From: Tieghemostelium lacteum
Lineage: Eukaryota; Evosea; Eumycetozoa; Dictyosteliales; Raperosteliaceae
Assembly: GCA_001606155.1 (NCBI GenBank)
Contig: LODT01000028.1
Location: forward strand, 658,735-722,734
DNA: 64,000 nucleotides
Reading direction: 5' to 3'
The notes under the pieces are model-generated. The model was given only the letters and a program-made list of their open reading frames with translations. It did not search any database and was not told where the DNA came from. Positions 1 to 10,291 of this stretch are shown here, piece after piece. Each line of letters starts with the position of its first letter. Within the stretch, counting starts at the first letter, position 1. The translations under genes were made by a program, and so were the position numbers.

Positions 1-1955
1 CTTGTCTTAGTTGAATAGAAATATCTTGCAGCAGTAGATCCAATTTACATAATTGGTTAGGTTCCAAAACAGTTTGACTGTACAATTGGTTGAGAGTATT
101 GATTTCCGAGTCAATTTGACCGGTCATCTTTAACTGTTCATTCTGAAGTGCTTGCATGATTTCCTCAGTGTGATAACTCTGGTCTGTCAAAAATTGTTTC
201 TGGGTGATTTGCATTTTCTCTAGAATATCTCTTTGTGTGTTATACAATTGATGAATTTCATTGAGTAATGTCTCATGAGGTGTATCAGAGCCACTTGGAA
301 GTGAACTTAAATAGATTGATATCATTGATTATTGGTGCGTCAATTGGTGATGATGATTGTCTACTGTTACTATCAGGTGACTCATCATTGTGGCTCTTGA
401 ATTCAAATTCTTCAATATTCTCATCTGTTTCCATCTCGGGTATAGATTCATTCAAAGTTCTAACAGATATTGGTTTTCTACCACTAGAACTTGTGGTTGT
501 AGTAGTAGTTATATTATTATTATTATTATTATTTGGTGGAAGTTTTTCAATAGTTTTAAAACTTAATGATGATTGTGGCGAAATTGCCCTATTCAATGGA
601 TTATTACTATTATTTTTCGATTGTGGTGATTGTTGTGAAAGATTATTTACAATTATATTATTAGAATTTGATAGAGTTATATCACCACTACTTGATGAAA
701 GATCTGATTTTCTTTTTTTCAATAATGTTTGATCAATTGGTGATGTATATGGTATATTCCATTGTTGTTGGTTATTATTATTATTATTGATATTATTATT
801 ATTATTATGTTGGAGTAATTGATTTGGTGGAGGTAGAGAAAATTCTTCACTATTTGATCTCTTTAGAGCCGGTCTTTTATTAGTTAATTCAACAAATGAA
901 CCAAGTGCCTCTGCAACCAACATTTCTTCATCACCATCCATAGGTTTCTTTACTTGAATATTGTGTTGTTGTAATAATTGGTGTTGTTGTTGTTGTAATT
1001 TCTTTTTACTTTCAGATGGTTTCTTTTTTGGGGTGATTTGTTGAATATCTAATTTATGATTACTTATATTTAATAGATTATGTTGTTGCAGTGGATGGCC
1101 ACTGTGTTGTTTAATTAAATTATTATTTTGATTTGATAATAGTGGTGATATGAATCCTTGGGGTTGTTGTAATTGTTGATTTGACATTTGATTGACAATA
1201 TCATTTAGTTTTCTTGATAGTTCAAAGTTTTGTTTCTTCAATTGATGATTTTCAGTTTCCAATTTCATATTTTGATCTTCCAATTGTTTAATTTGATTTC
1301 TATGTCTAGTATCACGATCAATATAAACTTGAATTTGGTTGAGATGATTTTCAATTTGTTTCTCATAGTTCTGGAATGCTGAATATTCACCCATATCTGA
1401 TGAAGATTTCACACCACCATTATTATTATTACTGTTATGATTGTGATTATTACCCAAAAGTGATGTACCAACAGTTGGAATTGAAACTGTACTGCTTGAT
1501 GATTGTGGGGGAGTTGAACTACTTGAAGAAGGACTATTCTCTAATACAATAACTTTACTATTGCTATTATTGTTATTATTATTAACACTATTGATAGAAG
1601 ATGGTAAAATTGAAGAATTACCATTACTATCATTTAAAATTAATGGAAGTGTTAAATGTGATTTCGGTGAAGGAGAATTAGAAGAAGAATTATTTGAAGA
1701 TATTGGCTTTAAAACCTCAAATGATTTTGTGCTATTCAAACTGTGAAGAGGATTAGGTTGTTGTTTTGGAAGTGCAAATAAATCTCTATTGGGTAATGTA
1801 CCACTATTTGAAGATGGATTAAAACCATCATTTTGATCATGATCCATAGAATCTTCATTTAGTATACGAAATGTAGAGCCAGCTAAATTCTTTGGTTGAA
1901 TCTGGAATGATTTTAATTGAATATTTGACCCATCATTTCTCCCAGACGACATCAT
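1..1955 (-). CDS. Asn/Ser/Gln-rich coiled-coil protein, possible STAT-family transcription factor, N-terminal part
   Basis: The gene runs off the left edge of the window. I start it at the ATG ATG near 1955. The first ~180 residues are Ser/Asn-rich; a predicted coiled coil follows (residues about 200-265, with motifs such as QIKQLEDQNMKLETENHQL), then a long Asn/Gln/Thr-rich stretch. This frame stops at 285. A second minus-strand frame opens at about 330 and continues to base 1, encoding another helical stretch with EINTLNQLYSQTVLEPNQL followed by LDLLLQDISIQLRQ. That stretch resembles, from memory, the coiled-coil domain special to Dictyostelium STAT proteins, whose DNA-binding and SH2 domains would lie beyond the window. 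The two frames overlap and I found no good GT-AG intron to join them, so there is an indel or an odd splice. The STAT identity is a guess; a coding gene is clear. Confidence 0.5.
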
Positions 1956-3337
1956 TTCAATTGTATACAAATCAACTATAAATCAAATTACAATTATTTG
2001 TATCAATTAAAAAAAAAAAAACACAACCTATTTTTACAGTATGTTGTTACCAAACCTTTTTGCTCTTTAAGGAAATAAGACGACAATCAGGTTTCTGATG
2101 TTTTTTTTTTTAAACTATTAATAAAATCCCTAAATGTTAAACTTAAAGTCTATGAAAACAAATATATTTATAAGAAAATATATCATGTAAAATATGGGAT
2201 ATCCAGAGTGAATGTGTATATATTATTTTTTTTTTTTTTTTAAATTAATTAATTAGATTAGAATAAATTTATAAATTATGTGGGTATTGTTTAAAATATG
2301 AAAATATTAGTACTGTGTTTTGGATCTTGTAGATTGAAATTTTGGGTATAAATGTACCTTTAGAAATTATTAAAGAGTTTTAAAATGTAAACAACATACA
2401 AATATAAACTATTAAAATGAAAAATAGAAAAAAAAAATTAATTTTTTTATATTTTCAAATAATCTTGTGAGTTTGGAATAAAAAAAATTTCAATGAAAAT
2501 TTTGAGTTAGAATTAAATAATAACAACAATAACAAAAATATATATAAAAAAATTTTATTTTAAATATTCATAAATAAATAAAAACCAATAATACTAATAG
2601 ATAAACAAAATTTGATTCTGATATTTATATGAAAATGTAGTTTAGAGAAGTACTTTAAAATGACAAAACAGTGCGTCAAAATAAAATTTGCTTATAAATA
2701 TAGCTGATGATGTTGTACAACAAAACAGAAAAAAAAAATAGTGTGTATTTCCAACCCCACACGGTGATTTGGGTGAGTTATTATTATTTGAAAAAAAAAT
2801 AAATACAATCATCAATAAGTTCTCTTTTATATATCTCTAACCAATAATAAATCGACAATCGTAATTTGGTTTTGATGGGTTTGGAATAAATAAAATTATA
2901 TTTGGTCAATTGAGTATTACCTTTTTTAAATTCAAATAATCATATAGAAAAATAAATATGTATAGTTTGAAACAAATAAAGATATTCAGTTTAAATGTCT
3001 GAACAACTCTGAATTTCTTTTAAAAACTAAATTCTAAAGCTTTTTCAAAAAAAAAAATCATAGTAAATCGATTTTTGTTCTTTCTTTGAAAATATTCAAG
3101 ATTGACATATTTAATTAAGATACCATTTCAATTAATAAATATTATATTTTTTAAATTCAATAATTCTATATTTATATAAATTTAAATAAATGATTTAAAA
3201 TGTTTAACTTAATTTAAAACCCCCCACTAAATATATTTATTTAATTTAAATTATAATTTTTTAAACAATGAAAATTTTTTTTTTTTTAATTTTTTAAAAA
3301 TAGCTAACAGTACACGAATTCTGTTCTATTCTATACT
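1956..3337. other. AT-rich intergenic region between divergent genes
   Basis: About 1.4 kb lies between the two divergent starts. It holds homopolymer A and T runs, no open frame of note and no tRNA-like structure. It presumably carries both promoters. I see no recognisable operator. Confidence 0.6.
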
Positions 3338-4726
3338 ATGACATCGATGACAAAAGAAAAATCGATAAGTCAAAACCTGACACCAGTATCACAATGGGAG
3401 GAAGCTGGAAATTATAACATAGAGATGTAGGTAATGCTATTGGAGATAGTAGTAGTTGGGTTGTCATTGTAAAATACTATTTTTTCAATACCAATGAATG
3501 TCTCCAAAAAAATAAAAAAATTCAGAGTTAGAATGCAAAATATCTATACTTTATAAATAGATGTTATGATATTAATACCTTTGTCTCTTTGTTATTAGGA
3601 ACAATACAATGTATATAAAACCACCAATTTCACCACCTACCAATATGGTACATCATCACCATCACCATCATAACCATACATTTGCCAGTGGTCAAGTCCA
3701 GACTGGAATTGTACCACTTTTAAAAACCTCATCAACAACTTCATTACCAAACCAACAACCTCACCAACCAAATACATCACAACAATCATCATCATCACCA
3801 CCACTATCAACAACTAACAAGAAACTTATTCTGTGTAAATTTTTCAAAAACTGTAAAAATGGAAGTGAATGTTTATTTTATCACCCTAAACCAAGTGAAT
3901 TGGCATATTATCAACAACAACAACAACAACAACAACATACACCAAATATTCAATCACCACATCTTCCACAACAAATTTTAGATACACAACATTTGGCATA
4001 TTCATCATCTCACCAATATTACCCACAACCTCCAACAACACATTATGCACCTCCACCACAATATTACCCCATCATTGCAACAAGTCCATTTTATTATAAT
4101 AATAGAGGTTATATAACTACTTCACCTCTTCAGCAACCACCATACCAAGTTTCTCACCATATTTCACCACACCACATCCCACTACAACACCCTCCTCCAC
4201 ATCAAATTCACCAACAACCACCATACAGTATTTCGTTACCTACAATTCAATCTACCTCACCTACACCATCTTCACCACAATATCACCAACATCATCAAGA
4301 AGTAAAACTAAATTACATTTCAATGACACCAGAGGAATTGATCCAGTCTAGTATCAATGCTTCTACTGATTCATTTACTGTCTCTTCTCCATTGTCTTCT
4401 TCAGTTGGTGATGTAGAATCTCAACCACATCATCCTCTACATCAGCATGCAATTGAAAAAACCAACTCTACAGAATCATTGCAATCCAATATCACAACAC
4501 CATCACCACCATCAACACCTGAAAATGTTCCCATTGAATCTATTTCTACTAATTTTTCCCAAGTTAGTATTTCAATTAAACCCCAAAAAACCACCACCAC
4601 ACACAACCAAAAATATTCAAACAAGAACACAAACAAACAAACACATAATAAACAAACTCAATCACCAAACAATACCACCAACACCACAACAACTCAAAAT
4701 ATAACTAATGTAAATGATCTAAAAAC

Positions 4727-4778
<52 letters not shown>

Positions 4779-5246
4779 ACAACACCAAATGATAGTGATA
4801 ATAAAAACCCAAACCAAACCTTTGAAAAAAGACGTAGACCAATGAACGGTAGTGGAGATCAACAATTACGTAAATCTACACAATCTCAAAATTATCAAAT
4901 TGATAATCAAAATACTACCTCAAACCCAACTCCATCCACCCCAACATCATATTACGGCAATAGTGATTCTTCAAATGGTAATAATAGAAAGTCTATGAAA
5001 CCAAGATCTAATAATAACAGTGGTACTAAATCAAATGCTGTTATTGAACAGCAGCAACAACAACAACAACAACAGCAAAGCCCAATTACTATTGTTGCTA
5101 CAGTAAATGAAACTCACACACCACATATACCAACTCAAGAGGTAGTACAATCACAACACTCAACTAACACTCAAAGATCTGATCAACCAAGAAAACCACA
5201 ATTTAAAAAATATGACAGTCAACATTCAGGAGGTTATTTCAATAAT

Positions 5247-5295
<49 letters not shown>

Positions 5296-5450
5296 GTAGC
5301 AATAATAGTAATAATAGTCAATTTAAAAAGAAAAGTGGATACACAAAAACATATAACCAATCATCTACATCTCAACAACACCAACAACAAACAACATCCA
5401 CCTCAACTTCAACCATGCCATCAATAGTAACAAACACTAAAACATATTAA
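3338..5450 (+). CDS. CCCH zinc-finger protein with long Gln/Asn/Pro-rich regions
   Basis: Two exons, 3338-3426 and 3599-5450, are joined by an intron (GTAGGT donor, TTATTAG acceptor) in phase 2, giving a 643-residue protein. Without the first exon the frame would start at 3609. The recognisable domain is one CCCH finger of spacing C-x5-C-x5-C-x3-H (CKFFKNCKNGSECLFYHP, about residue 107), the type that binds single-stranded RNA. A His run lies near the N-terminus, Pro/Gln-rich sequence follows the finger, and the C-terminal half carries a CAA-encoded Gln run, an AAC-encoded Asn run and Thr/Ser-rich tracts. A role in mRNA binding is inferred from the finger alone. The gene converges on the next one with 71 bp between stops. 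The first exon rests on splice logic only. Confidence 0.75.
4728..4778 (+). repeat. (CAA)n microsatellite in coding sequence
   Basis: An uninterrupted CAA run encodes about 17 glutamines in the CCCH protein. A similar AAC run encoding asparagines lies at 5244-5295. Such codon-phase trinucleotide arrays are typical of dictyostelid exons. Confidence 0.9.
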
Positions 5451-5521
5451 TAAAAATTTTAAAATAACAAAAATATTTAAATTATAAATAATTACAAACA
5501 GTTATCTCATGAGATTGTTAT

Positions 5522-7414
5522 TTATTGGTTTAGTTTTTGTTGAATTCCAATTGTCATTGCATTGCTTAATTTAAAACCAGAGTCTTTGAAAGATACATTA
5601 AAATTTTGAATTTTAATCTTGCAAGGTTGAAGACAATAGGTAATATCAAAATCTAAAATTTTGTATTCATTGTCATTACAGAATCTTGATCCAAAAAGAC
5701 TGGAGTCAGTGTAGGATAGATATTGAATGAAATCTTTCATTACAATGACTTTGTCGCCATTAAAGAAATATCTGGTAACTTTAGTGGTATTGGGTAAAGT
5801 AAATACAATCTTTACTCTGTCTTCTTGTTCTTGGGGTTCTGGTGATGGTACTTTACAGTTGGATTTAGCTTGTTGGAATTTTTCAAGTTTTTCTTTTAGG
5901 AAACCAGATTCCTTTTTAGTTTGTAAATGATTTCTGAGTTCTGTTTGGAAAGATTCTTGAATTACAAATTGATTATATTCTTCTACATTTAATGATTGTG
6001 ATATTACTTTGCTGCTACTTTTGGAGGTAACTTTGATGGAGGGAGAGATATTTCCATTGGAATTAGATTTCACCATATGTGATGTTAATAACCCTTTACT
6101 TGGTAGTTTTGGCAGATTTTGAGCTGATTGTGATAATATTGGATTCAACAGTTTTTTAACTGGTTTTGGTGATTGACTAGAAGCACCTAAACCAGTGGAA
6201 TTGTTCATTGATGTAGTTGTAGGCGATTTACATGTTTCTTTAGATGAAGAGGAGTTTGATAGTGGATTTGGTGACAATACTCTATTGGATGACTTTTGAA
6301 AACTATTTTCTAATTCCTCTTTAATTGTCAATGGTGATTCAGTTAGATTAATTTTAGAACCTGATTTTGACATTTTTGGAAGTGTTGATGATAATGATCT
6401 TTTTAGTGAGAATTTAGTTGGAGTTGTACAATTTTGGTGGGTTTCTTTTGGTGATGGTGTTGGTGAAGGTGGTTTAGTTGGAGTTGACGGTAGAGATACA
6501 GAATAGGAGCTAATAGTTGGTGAAGGACTTTCTATACTATTACTAATATTAATTGAAGGTTGTATTGTATTACTTTTGTTAAGTTGATTGGGAGTTGATC
6601 TACTGACTAGAGTTGGACTAAATATTGGTGATTGATTCGAATTATATATATCTAAACCTGTGTAAGAATCCTGGCAATTGGGGCTTAAAATTCCACTATT
6701 TTTATCAATTCTCTCTAACTCTTCCCTTTCAATTCGTTCTTGATAATCATAATATGAAATTATATTATCCAAATCCAATGGTTCATTTTTCAGTTCCATC
6801 TCCCATTCAAGTTGTTTAATTTTTTCAATACTTGTAAGAGATAGTGATCTAATTCTTTCATTATAAATAGTATTGTCTGTTGAAGTTAGTATTGGTGTTG
6901 TTATTTTTATAATTGGTCCAGAATTCTTATTTGGACTTGTGGGTTGTTTTTCTATTTGTTGTTGAAGTTCAATTTGAAATTGAGTTGGAGAGGAAAATGA
7001 TCTGAATCTAGGTTTTTCATCCAAACCCTGTGGAACCACAATTTTATTACCTACAGCATTCGTTGAATATTCCCAACATCCATTACTTTTTATTCCTATT
7101 GGTTTAAATGTTTCTTTATAGGACATTGATTGAATTTCATCAGTGACAAAATCACCAGGTTTATCTTGATTTTGATTTGTTTCATCAAATAGAAAATAAT
7201 CCTTATTTACTATTCTATCTTTAATAAGATTTACTTCTTGAGGAATGGATTGTATTCCATTGGTAATTGAACTCCCTATATTTTGAACACCATTTACAAA
7301 ATTGTTTGCTGATGCTTCAAAAGGAGTCTGATAATGAATATTTCCATTTTTTAAATAGGATGGAGGTAAACCTTCCAGAGGAATACCTTCATAAGAACTA
7401 TCCATTATAACCAT
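5522..7414 (-). CDS. unknown Ser/Pro-rich protein with a conserved C-terminal domain
   Basis: A single open frame of 630 residues starts with ATG. The N-terminal ~140 residues look folded (EGIPLEGLPPSYLKNG, then FETFKP-like and GCWEYSTNAVG segments). A central Ser/Thr/Pro-rich, probably disordered stretch follows (about 145-500), with many SP and TP pairs that could be phosphorylated. The last ~90 residues (from RVKIVFTLPN to the end) look like a beta-rich ubiquitin-like or UBX-like fold, with TKVTRYFFNGDKVIVMKDF as its core. I do not recognise the family and assign no function. No signal peptide or membrane segment is visible. Confidence 0.75.
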   Translation of the reverse strand: MVIMDSSYEGIPLEGLPPSYLKNGNIHYQTPFEASANNFVNGVQNIGSSITNGIQSIPQEVNLIKDRIVNKDYFLFDETNQNQDKPGDFVTDEIQSMSYKETFKPIGIKSNGCWEYSTNAVGNKIVVPQGLDEKPRFRSFSSPTQFQIELQQQIEKQPTSPNKNSGPIIKITTPILTSTDNTIYNERIRSLSLTSIEKIKQLEWEMELKNEPLDLDNIISYYDYQERIEREELERIDKNSGILSPNCQDSYTGLDIYNSNQSPIFSPTLVSRSTPNQLNKSNTIQPSINISNSIESPSPTISSYSVSLPSTPTKPPSPTPSPKETHQNCTTPTKFSLKRSLSSTLPKMSKSGSKINLTESPLTIKEELENSFQKSSNRVLSPNPLSNSSSSKETCKSPTTTSMNNSTGLGASSQSPKPVKKLLNPILSQSAQNLPKLPSKGLLTSHMVKSNSNGNISPSIKVTSKSSSKVISQSLNVEEYNQFVIQESFQTELRNHLQTKKESGFLKEKLEKFQQAKSNCKVPSPEPQEQEDRVKIVFTLPNTTKVTRYFFNGDKVIVMKDFIQYLSYTDSSLFGSRFCNDNEYKILDFDITYCLQPCKIKIQNFNVSFKDSGFKLSNAMTIGIQQKLNQ

Positions 7415-8891
7415 TTCTTCTATAATTATTTAAATGTACAAAAAAATATTAAAAAGGTTTAAATAATATTTTACAAAACTACTACAAAATTATGATAAAA
7501 AAAATATTAGTATTTAGTCATTTGTTTAGTTATTATTTAATTAACCTATATTTACACAATAAATATATTTCTGAAAAAAAAAACTACTAAGGTCACAATA
7601 ATAATTATTAATTGAACATGAAAATGTATTTTATTATAAAATGATCTAGTAAAAAAAAAACACAACAAAAAATACCTAAAAGGAGATTTTTTTTTTAAAA
7701 TTTCTAATACCACTACACCAATTTCTTTCAAGGTGTTACGTGTCCTTTACTCTTTATAGAAATTTCTATCACTTTTAAAAATATAGATATTCTAAAAAAA
7801 CTAGTACAAAAATTGAAAACAATGTTTTTAGATTGATATTAAATAAAATAGAGGATTATTATTATTCTAAATAGAATAAAATATAATGATAATGTTGATC
7901 AAATAACAAAACAGATGAGGTTAAGAGGGTTTGTGAAATTCTATAATTAAAATGTTGTTAATTTATAACATTGTTTTTTCTAATTCACCCTTTTTTAATC
8001 ACAATGTGGAAGTGGTAATCTATTTCAGAACAGAAATGTATTGAAAATAGGGGGATAGGGGTGAATTTTATAAAATTTAAAAATAAATATCAAATAGTAA
8101 AACAAATTTATATTATTATGTGTATTTATGGGGGAATTAAATTCATGTTTTTGCTGAATTTACCTTTTTGATTCTATTTTTTTTTTGTTCAAACTGTTAT
8201 CTTTTAAAGTACTTTTTGAAATATATTTATTTCTTGATAAAAAAAGATTATATAAAAATAAAAGAGATAGAAAAAATAAATACAAATGGTAAGAAAATAT
8301 TTAAACCAAAAGAATATAGTGAGCAATGAAAAGATCTGATTTATAAAAATTTTAGGCAAATTAAATGTTTAAAAAACTGACACAATCAGTCTTGTCAGTT
8401 TTTAAATCAGAAAATTAATTTTTTTTTTTTTTTAATGATTATTCAAAATCTCCTAATTTAGAGGGCAAGATTGTAACATTATGTGACCTCCTATTGTTAT
8501 GTGCTAATAATTTTGTTGTTTGCTTTCGATTTGTTTGAGTATTTTCATTTTATTATTATTTGAAAAAAGATTTAAGATTTTTGATTACTTTTCAAAAAAT
8601 TAACTCTTCTGTTGACAATGGTTTAATCAAGGTTTTTTTCAACACCAACACACCATCGTAAAACAAAACCTTTAACATGAGGAAAATCTCTTTTATAACA
8701 TTGTTTTTGTGTGTGGTGAATAGTGAATTTTGACAATAAAATCGAAGCACACTAATGATATGATGTCACTTCATTTTTATTTGAATACTGATTAAAATTA
8801 AAATAAAAAATATTTTTTTTTAAACACAAGTGAAAACTGAAGATGCAATTTTGAAATCAAAAGTTAACTATTGTGGAATATGAGGTTTAAT
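7415..8891. other. long AT-rich intergenic region with a small hairpin
   Basis: Nearly 1.5 kb separates two minus-strand genes. It is A/T-rich with many homopolymer runs and no credible open frame. The only structure I see is an 11-bp perfect inverted repeat at 8372-8403. It may hold the promoter of the gene ending at 5522 and the 3' region of the gene at 8892. Confidence 0.5.
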
Positions 8892-10042
8892 TTATAATTG
8901 TATTGATTTATCAATTGCATCTTTTACAAAAGGATAAAGTTTTTTATTGGAACATAAAATTCCAACATTCTCAATAAGTTTTTCTGAATTGAGAGAATAA
9001 TTTAATTCTTGACCTTTGTAATCAGTGACCACACCACCAGCTTCCTCTACTATAATATGACCACTTGCATGATCCCAAATGCACTCCTTGTAATTAACAT
9101 CAGTTAGACGAAGGTAAACATCACTTTCACCTCTAGCAACCATTGCATATTTACATTGACTATCAATTCTAATAATTTCAAAATCAAATAATTATTTAGG
9201 GATTATTAGTAATATGAATTTTTGATTTTGTTTTTTCCAATTATTTGAATTTGCCAATTATTCAGATAAACTTAGAAAAAACTATAGTTTTTCAGTAGTA
9301 CTTACTTTAAGGCCTCTTGATTTACACCCATGTGACTTGAGATCTTTGAATTTAGTTCATGACCAAAACCTCTTGATACATAAGACTCAGTAAATATTGC
9401 TTTAGTTTGATCAGACTGAGATGACACAGAAATTGGTATCTCCTTATCTAAATTTGATAATGACTTCATAAATGAACCACATCCTTTCAATGCCACAAAC
9501 ACACAACCTTTCTCAGAGGTATCTTTCATTGAAACCACTGGCAATGAAGGGCACCCTAAAACACCCAAAACAGGTTTATTGTGTTCCATCAAAGCCAATG
9601 CAATTGCATATTGATCATTTCTAAGGAACCCAAGAGTGCCATCAATAGGATCAAGTGTCCACCATCTATTAGATGCCTTTTTAGTTGCCAAATCTGATTT
9701 TGAGCCATCCAATAACTGTGATAGCTGTTCAGGTGAGTAATTCTCTTTGGTGTAGTGGTTAAAGTACGATAAGACTTTAGATTGAACATCTTGTTGAGTT
9801 GAGAGTGTATTTGAATCTTCTTCTGCAATTATAGGATAATCAATCTCTTTGTGATTCTTAAACTCTTTCATTAGTTCATAGATTACTAGTGCTTGAACTG
9901 TGTAATCTGCAACTGTAACTGGTGATTGATCTTTCTTAGTTATAGTATCTAAAGATACTAATTGTTTTTGAATCTCCACACATGCAAAACTAGCCTTTTC
10001 AACAGCTTTCAATGCAATGGTTCTAATTACTGATAAATTCAT
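8892..10042 (-). CDS. 3'(2'),5'-bisphosphate nucleotidase (HAL2/BPNT1 family)
   Basis: Two exons, 9306-10042 and 8892-9168, are joined by a 137-nt intron (GTAAGT donor, ATTAG acceptor) that restores KIDSQCKYAMVARGESDVY across the junction. The product of about 337 residues belongs to the inositol-monophosphatase superfamily. It shows IAEED (metal ligand Glu), the motif DPIDGT inside WWTLDPIDGTLGFLR, and the C-terminal IWDHASGHIIVEEAGG block carrying the last metal-binding Asp. Enzymes of this family remove the 3'-phosphate of PAP made in sulfate assimilation and are inhibited by lithium and sodium. I chose the ATG at 10042 (MNLSVIRT); the longer open frame would need a TTG start and add a false hydrophobic leader. 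Confidence 0.92.
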
Positions 10043-10291
10043 CTTTCCCAAAAATAAACAAAACACACAATGACTTAAAAAAAAAATCAGTAAAAGAATA
10101 TTGCTCGATTTGAACTGTACCAATGATTATTTGAAAACTAAATTTAATATAAATAAATAATTTCAATTTGGTTCATTATATCATAATTAAAAACTATAGA
10201 TTTTGTTCTAAAGTATTAGGTATTTATTTGGATTTTGTTGATTTGGGATAGGGAGGGAAAATATAGGATTTAGGGTATACTGGTATGTAAT

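Noticed and set aside
268-732. 154-residue plus-strand open frame rich in Leu, Ser and Val
   Set aside because: It is the antisense of Asn/Ser codons in the minus-strand coiled-coil gene; such shadows are common opposite low-complexity coding DNA.
10043-10123. Hydrophobic N-terminal extension on the bisphosphate nucleotidase that looks like a signal peptide
   Set aside because: It needs a TTG start; the ATG at 10042 begins exactly where the family begins.
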